Source of the DNA: Oscillospiraceae bacterium
GTDB taxonomy: Bacteria > Bacillota > Clostridia > Oscillospirales > Oscillospiraceae
Reading direction: 5' to 3'
NCBI GenBank assembly: GCA_016290695.1
Contig: JAEEUX010000032.1
Location: forward strand, 1-15,337
Length of the DNA: 15,337 bases
Below the pieces are notes generated by a model. That model had not been told where the DNA came from and ran no database searches. It was given only the letters and a program-made list of their open reading frames with translations. A program made the position numbers and the translations under genes. Position 1 is the stretch's first letter. Every line of letters starts with the position of its first letter. This document shows, piece after piece, positions 1 through 6,669 of this stretch.

Positions 1-46
1 TATGGTTCATTTACCGCAAGAAGAATCTTTAAGGAGGATGACCGTT

Positions 47-826
47 ATGAAAAATGGCTTACTCGTCGTAAGCTTCGGAACAAGCTGCTTCGAAACACGC
101 GCTCTCACAATAGAGGCCATCGAGCGTGAGCTCAGCGCCGCCTTTCCGGAGCGCGGATTTTACCGTGCGTGGACGAGCGGTTTTATCAGAAAAAAGCTGA
201 AAGCCTCAGAGGGTCTTTCAATAGATTCCGTTCCCGAGGCTATGGAGCGTATGCTCGCCGACGGCGTGACGGACCTGCTCATTCAGCCCACGCACATGAT
301 GGCGGGCGAAGAATACGCTTCTCTCGTCTCCGACATTGAAGCGTTCAAGCCGCGTTTTTCCTCTCTTCGGATGGGCCGCCCCCTTCTCGCGGAGGCGGAG
401 GACGTCCGCGCTCTCGCGAAGGCGCTTGAAAAGATTTTTGCCGAAGTCGGCGCGGGCGACATGCTCGCCCTTATGGGCCACGGCAGCGCCTTTGTCAAGG
501 ATAACCCCTACGAAAAGCTGAACGAGCTCTTCGCGCAGGACGGCTTTGCCCATTTCCGCGTCGGAACCGTGGAGTTCGAGCCGGGCTTCGCCCCGATTCT
601 CGAAGCCGCAAGGCTGCGCCGCCCGGGTAAAATCTACCTTGCGCCGCTTATGGTCGTCGCCGGGGATCACGCCCTTAACGACATGGCGGGCAGTGAGGAG
701 GATTCATGGAGCTCACGGCTTAAAGCTGAGGGCTTTGAGGTGATTTCTGTTTTGAAAGGAATGGGAGAATACGCTTCCGTCCGTGAAATGTATGTATCCC
801 ATGCAAACGAAGCAAAGCTTATATGA
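47..826 (+). CDS. cbiK: Sirohydrochlorin cobaltochelatase CbiK (anaerobic cobalamin pathway)
   Basis: The 259-residue protein inserts Co2+ into sirohydrochlorin (factor II) in the cytoplasm, an early step of anaerobic vitamin B12 synthesis. It shows the CbiK landmarks: an N-terminal VVSFGTS strand-loop (7-13), QPTHMMAGEEY (80-90), LMGHGSA with His145, and PLMVVAGDHALNDMAG (200-215) with His208. His145 and His208 fit the two metal-binding histidines known in the family, and the length is typical. The frame is open back to position 2, but the AAGGAGG at 31-37 lies 9 nt before the ATG at 47, so I start there. Its TGA overlaps the next ATG (ATGA), indicating translational coupling. A ferrochelatase role cannot be excluded, because CbiK enzymes also accept iron in vitro. 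The family call is secure. Confidence 0.96.
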   Translation: MKNGLLVVSFGTSCFETRALTIEAIERELSAAFPERGFYRAWTSGFIRKKLKASEGLSIDSVPEAMERMLADGVTDLLIQPTHMMAGEEYASLVSDIEAFKPRFSSLRMGRPLLAEAEDVRALAKALEKIFAEVGAGDMLALMGHGSAFVKDNPYEKLNELFAQDGFAHFRVGTVEFEPGFAPILEAARLRRPGKIYLAPLMVVAGDHALNDMAGSEEDSWSSRLKAEGFEVISVLKGMGEYASVREMYVSHANEAKLI

Positions 827-1905
827 TAAAGTCTAAGAAAACCGTTTTAATCAAAATACTGTCTCTGTTTGTCATTTTTGTCTGTGTCCTTAATGCCGGT
901 CTTTTCTCCGCAAAGGCGGAGGAAACGCCCTCCGTCGCCGAACGCGCGCTTGCGGCGCAGAAGGAGATACGCTCTTCCTCCGTAGGAAAATACGGCATGA
1001 CGCCCATTTACCCGGATAAGGTGAAGGACGGCGTGTACCCCGTTTCCGTAGAGTCCAGCTCGGCGGGTTTCCGCATCATAGCTGCCGAGCTCAAGGTAAG
1101 CGGCGGCATAATGACGGCGGACATCACCATATCCAGCACGAGCTACCTGTACGTTTACCCCGGCACCGCCGAGCAGGCGGAAAGCGACGAGCCGGAAAAC
1201 TACATCGGCTCCGAGGAAATAGACGGCCACAGCGTCTTCACGCTCCCCGTCGAGGCGCTGAACTCACCCGTCCCCTGCGCGGCCTACAGCAAAAAGCGCA
1301 GCCGCTGGTATGACCGTCTTCTCGTCTTCGACGCAGCCTCGCTCCCGGAGGGGACGGTTGACGCCGAGCTTCTGGACTATGAGCTTATTGAGGAAGCGAT
1401 ACTTGCTTACGATACCTCCACTGCCGCGTCAGAGGCCGCAGCCAGGCCCCATAAGGTCCCCGAGGCCGTATCCGTCCCGCGCTCTGACGGGGAATACTCC
1501 ATCGAGCTGAACATGACCGGCGGCAGCGGCAGGGCGAGCATAAGCTCCCCCACGCTGATGATAGTTCGCGGCGGCAAGGCTTACGCGCGTCTAATCTGGA
1601 GCAGCACCTACTACGATTACATGATAGTCGAGGACGAAATGTACTATAACCTCGCCGACGAGGGCAGCAATTCCGTCTTTGAGATACCCATTACCGTGAT
1701 GGACTACGCCATGCCCGTCGTCGCGGACACCACCGCGATGGGTGACCCGCTTGAGATCCACTATACCCTCACCTTCTACGAGGAAACCATCGGCTCAAAG
1801 GGTCTTATCCCGCAGGAGGCGGCAAAAAAGGTTCTCTTTATCGCGGCGGCGATAATAATAATCGGCGCGGTGCCGAATTATTTCCTCAAAAAGAAGCGGA
1901 AGTAG
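823..1905 (+). CDS. Surface-anchored two-domain protein, possible tetrapyrrole or metal binding (NEAT-like?)
   Basis: 360 residues with an N-terminal signal peptide (basic start, hydrophobic core 8-29, likely cleavage near AKA 30-32), a C-terminal membrane helix (335-354) and a KKKRK stop-transfer tail. It should therefore be held in the membrane with both domains outside. Two beta-rich regions are visible: about 64-185 (starts KVKDGVYPVSVES) and about 215-325 (starts DGEYSIEL, with IWSSTYYDYMIVEDEMYY and IPITVMDYAMPVVADTTAMG). Both begin with a D-G-x-Y-x-[VI] pattern and are rich in tyrosine, which recalls NEAT-type heme-binding sandwiches, but I cannot prove this homology by eye. The start overlaps the cbiK stop by 4 nt and the next gene is sirC, so it almost certainly belongs to the tetrapyrrole operon. 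A role in heme, corrinoid or cobalt capture is inference from that context. No enzyme motif is seen. Confidence 0.85.
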   Translation: MIKSKKTVLIKILSLFVIFVCVLNAGLFSAKAEETPSVAERALAAQKEIRSSSVGKYGMTPIYPDKVKDGVYPVSVESSSAGFRIIAAELKVSGGIMTADITISSTSYLYVYPGTAEQAESDEPENYIGSEEIDGHSVFTLPVEALNSPVPCAAYSKKRSRWYDRLLVFDAASLPEGTVDAELLDYELIEEAILAYDTSTAASEAAARPHKVPEAVSVPRSDGEYSIELNMTGGSGRASISSPTLMIVRGGKAYARLIWSSTYYDYMIVEDEMYYNLADEGSNSVFEIPITVMDYAMPVVADTTAMGDPLEIHYTLTFYEETIGSKGLIPQEAAKKVLFIAAAIIIIGAVPNYFLKKKRK

Positions 1906-1913
1906 GCGATAAA

Positions 1914-2375
1914 ATGGAGCAGTACCCGTATTTCCCCATGTTCATCGACATTTCCAAAAAGAAAATCGTCGTTATCGGCGCGGGGAAAATCGCCCGTCGC
2001 AGGATAGAGACCCTTACGAAATTCGCTTCAAGCATTACCGTCGTTTCTCCCGACCTTAACGACAGCGTTGCGGCGCTCGAGCAAAGCGGAATAATCGCCG
2101 TCCGGCGCAAAAAATACGAAAAATCGGACATCGAGGGCGCGGACATCGTTCTCGCCGCGACGAATGACAACGCGGTCAACGACGCCGTCTGGGCGGACTG
2201 CAAGGCCCTCGGCATAACCGTGAACGTATGCAGCGACGTTAATAAGGACGATTTCTTCTTCCCCGGCGTCGCAGTGAAGGGCGGTCTCGTTATCGGCGTA
2301 ACGGCGAGCGGAAGCGACCATTCCCTTGCAAGAAGGGCCTCCGAACGCGTCCGCGAGATAATTGACGAGTTTTAG
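1914..2375 (+). CDS. Precorrin-2 dehydrogenase, SirC/CysG N-terminal type
   Basis: The 153-residue protein is a NAD-dependent enzyme that oxidises precorrin-2 to sirohydrochlorin, the precursor of siroheme and cobalamin. It opens with YPYFPMFIDISKKKIVVIGAG, the usual start of the family. A Rossmann fold follows with the dinucleotide loop GAGKIA (22-27) and RRRIE behind it, then ITVVSP, ADIVLAATND (76-85) and VNVCSDVNKDDFFFP (103-117), which matches the substrate-site segment. It keeps only the dehydrogenase core and a short helix. The extra C-terminal domain of CysG and Met8 is missing, so the metal step must come from a separate chelatase such as the neighbouring cbiK. It starts 8 nt after the previous stop, behind a weak GGAAG-like ribosome site. 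It is the last gene before a terminator. Confidence 0.93.
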   Translation: MEQYPYFPMFIDISKKKIVVIGAGKIARRRIETLTKFASSITVVSPDLNDSVAALEQSGIIAVRRKKYEKSDIEGADIVLAATNDNAVNDAVWADCKALGITVNVCSDVNKDDFFFPGVAVKGGLVIGVTASGSDHSLARRASERVREIIDEF

Positions 2376-2386
2376 GGCAGAAAAAC

Positions 2387-2420
2387 AGCAGCCGATTTAC
2401 CGGATGGTAAATCGGCTGTT
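2387..2420. terminator. Bidirectional intrinsic terminator between convergent genes
   Basis: A near-perfect stem pairs 2389-2401 with 2406-2418 around a GGAT loop, extended by a G-U and an A-U pair outside. On the minus strand it is followed by TTTTT (complement of 2381-2385), so it should end the 2469-3101 gene. On the plus strand a short T-containing stretch follows, so it should also end the cbiK operon. Confidence 0.85.
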
Positions 2421-2468
2421 TGCATTTGTTGGGTATATTAATATTTTCAGGGGCACCTGTTGCTTCGG

Positions 2469-3101
2469 TTAAACGGCCTTGTCGGCGAAGAATTCCTCCG
2501 TATAGATTCTCTCAACAGAAGATATAAAGCGTTCTCTCGCGCCGGTGTCCAGATACCTGTCGGCGATATACTGCGCTCGCGAAAGAGCCGATTCGCGGTT
2601 CACCGCGCGCTGCTCAACGTTCGCGCTTTTGTTGTAGGCCGTCCTGCGCAGGGTGATAGCGAGCTGGTTTGCGATCCACGAAGAATTAAGGGACGCAGTT
2701 TCGGCAGGGGTGCTCTGCTCCTTCTGCGGGGAAACGGCGCTGAAATCGGCTGCCTCTGAACGAAGCTCCCGGCTCAGATCCTCCTCGCCATCCATGCCGT
2801 TTATGCGCGCAATATTATCCTCCTGCATCCGCTGGATATTCTCGGGGCTGAACAGGTCAGTCGGGATATTCACCTGCGGAATGGCAGGGCTCGCGTCAAC
2901 TTTATATTCGAGGGAATGGAGCGAATGAAGCGCCATCTGCATAGCGCTCTCGCTTATTTCCACAACGGCGGCGGGCGAATCGGACAAATCAAGCTTAGGC
3001 AGGCTGTCATAGGAAACTAAATTCGACGCCCCGCGCCTTTCGCTATTCGCGTAGCGGGCGGAATAAACCGATACGTTCGAGCTTATCCCTGTGATAGTCA
3101 T
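2469..3101 (-). CDS. Hypothetical soluble protein, 210 residues
   Basis: I do not recognise this family. The start is the ATG at 3101-3099, which has AAGGAGG at 3117-3111 with 9-nt spacing. A frame reaching 3158 would add 19 residues lacking any ribosome site. The protein has no signal peptide and no membrane helix. The N-terminal part (MTITGISSNVSVYSARY, then a Ser/Asn-rich linker and VVEISESAMQMA at about 46-57) looks flexible, the middle (about 85-135) is acidic and low complexity, and the C-terminal part (about 140-205) is predicted helical and charged. The short VEISESA motif resembles those in small flagellar or spore-associated helical proteins, but this is too weak to name a function. 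It stands alone, convergent with the cbiK operon and divergent from the transporter-like operon. Confidence 0.8.
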   Translation of the reverse strand: MTITGISSNVSVYSARYANSERRGASNLVSYDSLPKLDLSDSPAAVVEISESAMQMALHSLHSLEYKVDASPAIPQVNIPTDLFSPENIQRMQEDNIARINGMDGEEDLSRELRSEAADFSAVSPQKEQSTPAETASLNSSWIANQLAITLRRTAYNKSANVEQRAVNRESALSRAQYIADRYLDTGARERFISSVERIYTEEFFADKAV

Positions 3102-3247
3102 GGTTTGCGCCTCCTTGCGTGCGACATCCAAAATACCAAAAACAGGCAATAAAGGCAATTCTATCTCGCATAATTGTATATCGTCACTTTTGGAAAAAAC
3201 TTTACAATTAAAAATTAAAAATTTGTGTTTTTATATCTAAATTATTA

Positions 3248-3276
3248 TTTTGCAGTTTTTCCGGAGGACTGCAAAA
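3248..3276. repeat. Perfect 9-bp inverted repeat upstream of a promoter
   Basis: TTTTGCAGT (3248-3256) pairs exactly with ACTGCAAAA (3268-3276) around an 11-nt centre that holds the palindrome TCCGGA. It lies 17 nt upstream of the -35 box at 3294, in the AT-rich 255-bp gap between two divergent genes. It could be an operator, or an RNA hairpin on the minus strand. No T-run follows on either side in the right place for a terminator. Confidence 0.5.
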
Positions 3277-3293
3277 CAGCCTTCTTCAAATTA

Positions 3294-3322
3294 TTGACAT
3301 CAAGTTTTTCTTATGGTATCTT
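3294..3322 (+). promoter_or_regulatory. Sigma-A type promoter of the ABC-like operon
   Basis: A perfect TTGACA (3294-3299), a 17-nt spacer and TATCTT (3317-3322, 4 of 6 matches) lie 35 nt before the ATG at 3357, which has its own AAGGAGG at 3343-3349. The rest of 3102-3293 is AT-rich. A possible minus-strand -10 (TATACAAT, complement of 3173-3180) for the 2469-3101 gene is visible, but without a convincing -35. Confidence 0.7.
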
Positions 3323-3356
3323 TAGTTTATGGAATTTTAACCAAGGAGGATAAGTC

Positions 3357-3971
3357 ATGGATAATCAGTCCGAAGCCTCACAGGGAAAAATAATCCCCAT
3401 CGTTTACGCGCAGGGGCTTGCCGAGGAGCGAGTGAAGGCCGTAGTGAGCGAAAAACTCGCGGACCGCAGCTTCGCGCTTTGCTCCTATGCCGATACATTT
3501 TACCCCGACATAAGCATCAGGAAAAACGTCCGGATGCTGCGCGCGAGCACAAAGGGCCGCGAAAGGGAGCTCTTCAACGAGCTCATAAGCCTCACCGGCT
3601 GGAAGAAAAAAAGCAGTTGGATCCGCCCCTTCCGCGCGCACATGACCGGGGAAAAGCGGCTTTTCAGCGTCATCCTCACCGCCATTCTCGCCGGCGACGC
3701 GCTCGTCCTGCCGGATCCCTTCATCGGCATCGACCCGGACTCCCGCGTACTCTTTTCCGCTATCGTTGCCTGTTGTGCCGCTCACGGACTAACCGTCGTC
3801 CTTACGTCGGACTCACTGAAAGATGCGCTCGAGGCCGGAGCCGCGCCGGAATTCGTCTTAGTCACCGAGGGCGGCGAAAAGGCCGTCTCCCGCGCTGCGG
3901 TGCAGGCCAAATGCTCGCAGGAGGGCGAGGTCTCCTACGATGAAATTTTCAGGGAATTGGCAGGTATGTAA
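3357..3971 (+). CDS. Degenerate ABC-type ATPase-like protein (no Walker A)
   Basis: 204 residues that follow the second half of an ABC ATPase but lack its catalytic parts. FYPDISIRKNVRML (48-61) matches the Q-loop region (as in LYPxLTVxENL), and MTGEKRLFSVILTAILAGDALVLPDP (96-121) matches the stretch from signature to Walker B. GIDPDSR (124-130) matches the D-loop and GLTVVLTSDSL (144-154) the switch strand. No GxxGxGK[ST] is present in the N-terminal 45 residues. The signature LSGGQ is MTGEK, the Walker B Asp-Glu pair is Pro-Asp, and the switch His is Asp152. It therefore should not hydrolyse ATP. The start is fixed by AAGGAGG 7 nt upstream of the ATG. The next gene, a permease, begins 1 nt after the stop, so the two are probably partners. 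A structural or regulatory pseudo-ATPase is my reading. Erosion is less likely, since the frame is intact. Confidence 0.8.
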   Translation: MDNQSEASQGKIIPIVYAQGLAEERVKAVVSEKLADRSFALCSYADTFYPDISIRKNVRMLRASTKGRERELFNELISLTGWKKKSSWIRPFRAHMTGEKRLFSVILTAILAGDALVLPDPFIGIDPDSRVLFSAIVACCAAHGLTVVLTSDSLKDALEAGAAPEFVLVTEGGEKAVSRAAVQAKCSQEGEVSYDEIFRELAGM

Positions 3972-3972
3972 T

Positions 3973-4893
3973 ATGTTCAGAAATTTAAAATATGAGCTTG
4001 TACGCCTGTTTTGCAGCAGGGTAATGCTCGTCGTTATGCTCCTTTCGCTGTTCGCTGCGGTTTTCATCTCGCGCGGCGCCGTCCCCGGCGTTATGAATAC
4101 GCAGCAGCTTGGAACGCCGTATTTTCAGCTTGTTGACGACATCGTATTCGTGCAGGATTGCGAATATTATATAAGGTTCCACAGCATGGGCGTGACCAAA
4201 GCGCGCTACAACATGCAGGAGCTTGACGTGGAGACGCCGGAGGAAATGTACCTCGCTACGACCGAGGACCAGACCAAGCGCATAATGTGGTATTGCGGCG
4301 GCATGATAGTCATTCTCACGCTGCTGCCCGCTCTCTATATCTGCCGCGACAAGAAAAACGGCATGCCCTATATGCGCGCCGCGCTCGCCGGTTCGCCCGT
4401 TTCCGAGGCTCTGGCGCAGATTCTGGCGCTCTATATCGTCACGGCACTCATTTCGCTCATTACGCAGCTATGCCTCGTTTTCTTCTATGTGCCGTATATC
4501 GTTTCCGAGCTCGGCGCGTCCTATTTCGTCCGCTGCCTCGTCCAGCGCGTCGTGACCGACCTCGCGCTCATAAGCGTGCCGATGCTGCTGGCATATCTTA
4601 TTGACCTTCTGCCTATAAGTATAGTGCTGGGCGCGGCCTACGGCGTTTTCTCCATGGTGATGAACATTTCCGCCGCCGGGAGCTCCGCCCTTGCTCGCAT
4701 TCCCTTCCCAACGGCCTATATGCAGGGCTTTAGAGCCTACTGGAGCGCCGACGCCGCCCCCGCCGACCTCGCGTTCTACTTCTGCTCCGCCGCGGCCTGC
4801 ATACTAATCTGCGCCGCAGCCTCGGTATTGATCTTCCGCCAAAAAGCGAAAAAATATCGCGCGGGGATAGTGAACCCAAAAGGGTTTAAATAA
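3973..4893 (+). CDS. ABC-2-like membrane permease
   Basis: A 306-residue integral membrane protein. I place helices at about 17-33, 106-124, 146-172, 193-212, 214-232 and 266-288, with a large external loop (about 34-105) between the first two. This ABC-2 layout, the N-terminal FRNLKYELVRLF cytoplasmic start and the charged CRDKKNGMPYMRAALAGSPVSE linker (124-145) resemble permeases that pair with a separate ATPase. The substrate is unknown. I start at the ATG at 3973 because an earlier in-frame ATG at 3940 lies inside the previous gene and would put 11 polar residues ahead of the family-like start. The ribosome site is weak, so translation is probably coupled to the ATPase-like gene 1 nt upstream. 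No ordinary ATPase gene is nearby. Confidence 0.85.
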   Translation: MFRNLKYELVRLFCSRVMLVVMLLSLFAAVFISRGAVPGVMNTQQLGTPYFQLVDDIVFVQDCEYYIRFHSMGVTKARYNMQELDVETPEEMYLATTEDQTKRIMWYCGGMIVILTLLPALYICRDKKNGMPYMRAALAGSPVSEALAQILALYIVTALISLITQLCLVFFYVPYIVSELGASYFVRCLVQRVVTDLALISVPMLLAYLIDLLPISIVLGAAYGVFSMVMNISAAGSSALARIPFPTAYMQGFRAYWSADAAPADLAFYFCSAAACILICAAASVLIFRQKAKKYRAGIVNPKGFK

Positions 4894-4914
4894 TAAGCCG
4901 CATTAACAAAAAGG

Positions 4915-4948
4915 AAAGCCTGAACGGGTGCATCCGTTCAGGCTTTTT
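4915..4948 (+). terminator. Intrinsic terminator after the permease
   Basis: A perfect 13-bp stem pairs AAAGCCTGAACGG (4915-4927) with its complement at 4934-4946 around a GTGCAT loop, with a TTTTT run at 4944-4948. It lies 22 nt after the permease stop. Confidence 0.93.
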
Positions 4949-5051
4949 AGTATGCGCCGGGAATTGTACGGTATTGCCTTATTAATCCGTGTTGTGTTTA
5001 TTATGTTCCAATCAGTTTTCTCTTGCTTGCTCTATTTATAAGATATTATTA

Positions 5052-5080
5052 TTGACATTCTGCTAATATTATGCTAATTT
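5052..5080 (+). promoter_or_regulatory. Putative promoter of the paralogue pair
   Basis: TTGACA at 5052-5057 is perfect, and 17 nt later there is only a weak TAATTT (5075-5080). Other -10-like hexamers nearby (TACAAT at 5093, TATAAT at 5126) lack a matching -35. The 5081-5132 leader is AT-rich with no clear hairpin. The region upstream (4949-5051) shows nothing else. Confidence 0.45.
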
Positions 5081-5144
5081 TTAACAAGAACATACAATAA
5101 CTATTAACCGTTTTTAGGTTCGGCATATAATTAGGGGGATGAGA

Positions 5145-6647
5145 ATGAAGGTATTCGACATCGTATTTCGCATCGCCATGGTGGTTTCCGCTGTTATTAT
5201 CTTGCTGGCAGTTGGATTGTTCTTATACACCGCCGTTTCTTCGGCAATCGATTCCGGTGGACTGGCTTTCTTAAATCAGCATGACGACCAGCTTGTGGAA
5301 ACAGATAACGGCAAAGTATATGCCGCTCACAAAAACGTTTATGCCTTGGAAAACATCGTAAAGACAAAAGACCGCAGCATGGAAGATGTAATGGATTACT
5401 ACAAAAATTACGCTAAAGCGAACAACTTGTCCTTCGAAGAATATTTCGGTCATCTTCCGTTTGACGATATGTATATTTTTAAATATACAGTAAAGGGTTC
5501 GGATGATAACAGTGAGTCTCAGAAATACAGGGATTACCTTCTGGAAAAGGGCTTTACGCTTCTTTCCGGGTTCAGATACATCGAATGCACGATTGAAGAC
5601 GATTTTGCCGAGGCACCCGCATGCAAGCTGCTTGCGGAGGATAATCTGACCTCAGTTTTCATAATGCAGAAGAATACAGCCCTCATAGTTGAAATAGTTA
5701 AGTATAAGCCGGAATACCAGCCTGTGCCTATCGATAGTCTGATTCTTTCCGAGCCGGATAATACATACACAAAAGGCGAGACCTTTTCTCTGAAGGCAAG
5801 TTATTCTCCGGCAGCCAGTCTATATACAAGCGCTGAAGAGCTGGAGCGGGTAGAATTTGAAAGCTCGGACACAGGCGTTATAGTAGTTTCGGAAAGCAGC
5901 TATTACACCGGAGACAGCTTCTGCTCTGCCGCATGTGTAGGTGCCGGGACCGCCACCATTACCGCGAATGCGCCGAACGGGATCAGTGAAAGCTTCACGG
6001 TAACCGTCATGGACAGCAGCGCTGTAATCGGCGAAGACAAAACATTGCCGGATACCAAAAGTTTATCCGGCAACGAGCAGCCCTTGGATAAGCAAACGCT
6101 TTTTAAAAACTGCTCTCCGGCTGTGTTCAGCATCGAAAGTTATGGCACCGACTCTGATGAAGCCCTGAACGGCAGCGGGTTCTTCATCTCGGAAAACGGT
6201 CTCGCCGTAACATGTCAGTCCGTTATCGGCTCTGCCGGCGAGTTGACCGTACATACCGCAGACGGGGCCACACATCCCGCCATCGTCATCCGTTCAAGCA
6301 AAATTCTCGATCTTGCGCTCATAAAGGTTGTAGGAAGCGGCTTCCCGTATATTGAAATGTGTGAACAGTACAGCGGCGGTGATACCGCTTATCTTATCGG
6401 AGCTTCACGCGATCAGCCTGAGAGCATTTACGAATGCAACATAAGCGATGACGGCAAAACGGGCGGAAAAGAAGTGAAAGAGATAAAGTTCTCTTCCGAC
6501 GCTTCCGAAATTACGGCAGGCTGTGTGTTTCTCAATGAATATGGTCAGGCTGTCGGCGTTGCAAAGGGCTATTATGTCGGTAAGCTGTATTACAAGGTTG
6601 CAATGCCCTTAACATATTTGCGGCATTTTGCTTTTGCACTGCAATAA
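5145..6647 (+). CDS. Membrane-anchored Big2 plus inactive trypsin-like protein (paralogue 1)
   Basis: 500 residues. The start is the ATG at 5145, because GGGGG (5134-5138) lies 6 nt before it and would touch the ATG at 5139. An uncleaved-looking N-terminal helix (about 8-30) anchors it, with the rest outside. Residues about 50-190 form a module with NGKVYAAHKNVYALENI and KYRDYLLEKGFTLLSGFRYIE. A Big2 immunoglobulin-like domain covers about 195-290 (FESSDTGVIVVS, GAGTATITANAPNG). Residues about 315-500 follow a trypsin/HtrA-type fold: GSGFFISENGLAVT (343-356), LDLALIKV (388-395) and FLNEYGQAVGVA (462-473). The catalytic His position is Ser359 (TCQSVI where HtrA has TNNHVV). The Asp is kept (389). 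The GNSGGP loop is replaced by EITAGCVF (455-462), so the nucleophile is gone. It should not be a protease. Binding or signal sensing is inference. Confidence 0.87.
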   Translation: MKVFDIVFRIAMVVSAVIILLAVGLFLYTAVSSAIDSGGLAFLNQHDDQLVETDNGKVYAAHKNVYALENIVKTKDRSMEDVMDYYKNYAKANNLSFEEYFGHLPFDDMYIFKYTVKGSDDNSESQKYRDYLLEKGFTLLSGFRYIECTIEDDFAEAPACKLLAEDNLTSVFIMQKNTALIVEIVKYKPEYQPVPIDSLILSEPDNTYTKGETFSLKASYSPAASLYTSAEELERVEFESSDTGVIVVSESSYYTGDSFCSAACVGAGTATITANAPNGISESFTVTVMDSSAVIGEDKTLPDTKSLSGNEQPLDKQTLFKNCSPAVFSIESYGTDSDEALNGSGFFISENGLAVTCQSVIGSAGELTVHTADGATHPAIVIRSSKILDLALIKVVGSGFPYIEMCEQYSGGDTAYLIGASRDQPESIYECNISDDGKTGGKEVKEIKFSSDASEITAGCVFLNEYGQAVGVAKGYYVGKLYYKVAMPLTYLRHFAFALQ

Positions 6648-6669
6648 CTTTTTTGAAAGGAACCAGACT

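Noticed and set aside
1..46. In-frame start of cbiK at position 2 or 38
   Set aside because: Neither has a ribosome site at the right distance. The AAGGAGG at 31-37 serves only the ATG at 47, which also gives the usual family N-terminus.
218..670. Minus-strand open frame of 150 codons opposite cbiK
   Set aside because: It is a shadow caused by the GC-rich third codon positions of cbiK. There is no ribosome site or family match.
2460..2759. Plus-strand open frame of 99 codons opposite the 210-residue protein
   Set aside because: It begins just after a terminator with no promoter or ribosome site, while the minus-strand gene has an ideal one.
3102..3356. Riboswitch or attenuator in the gap before the pseudo-ABC operon
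   Set aside because: The predicted transcript start leaves a leader of only about 30 nt and no conserved riboswitch core is visible. The hairpin at 3248-3276 lies upstream of the promoter.
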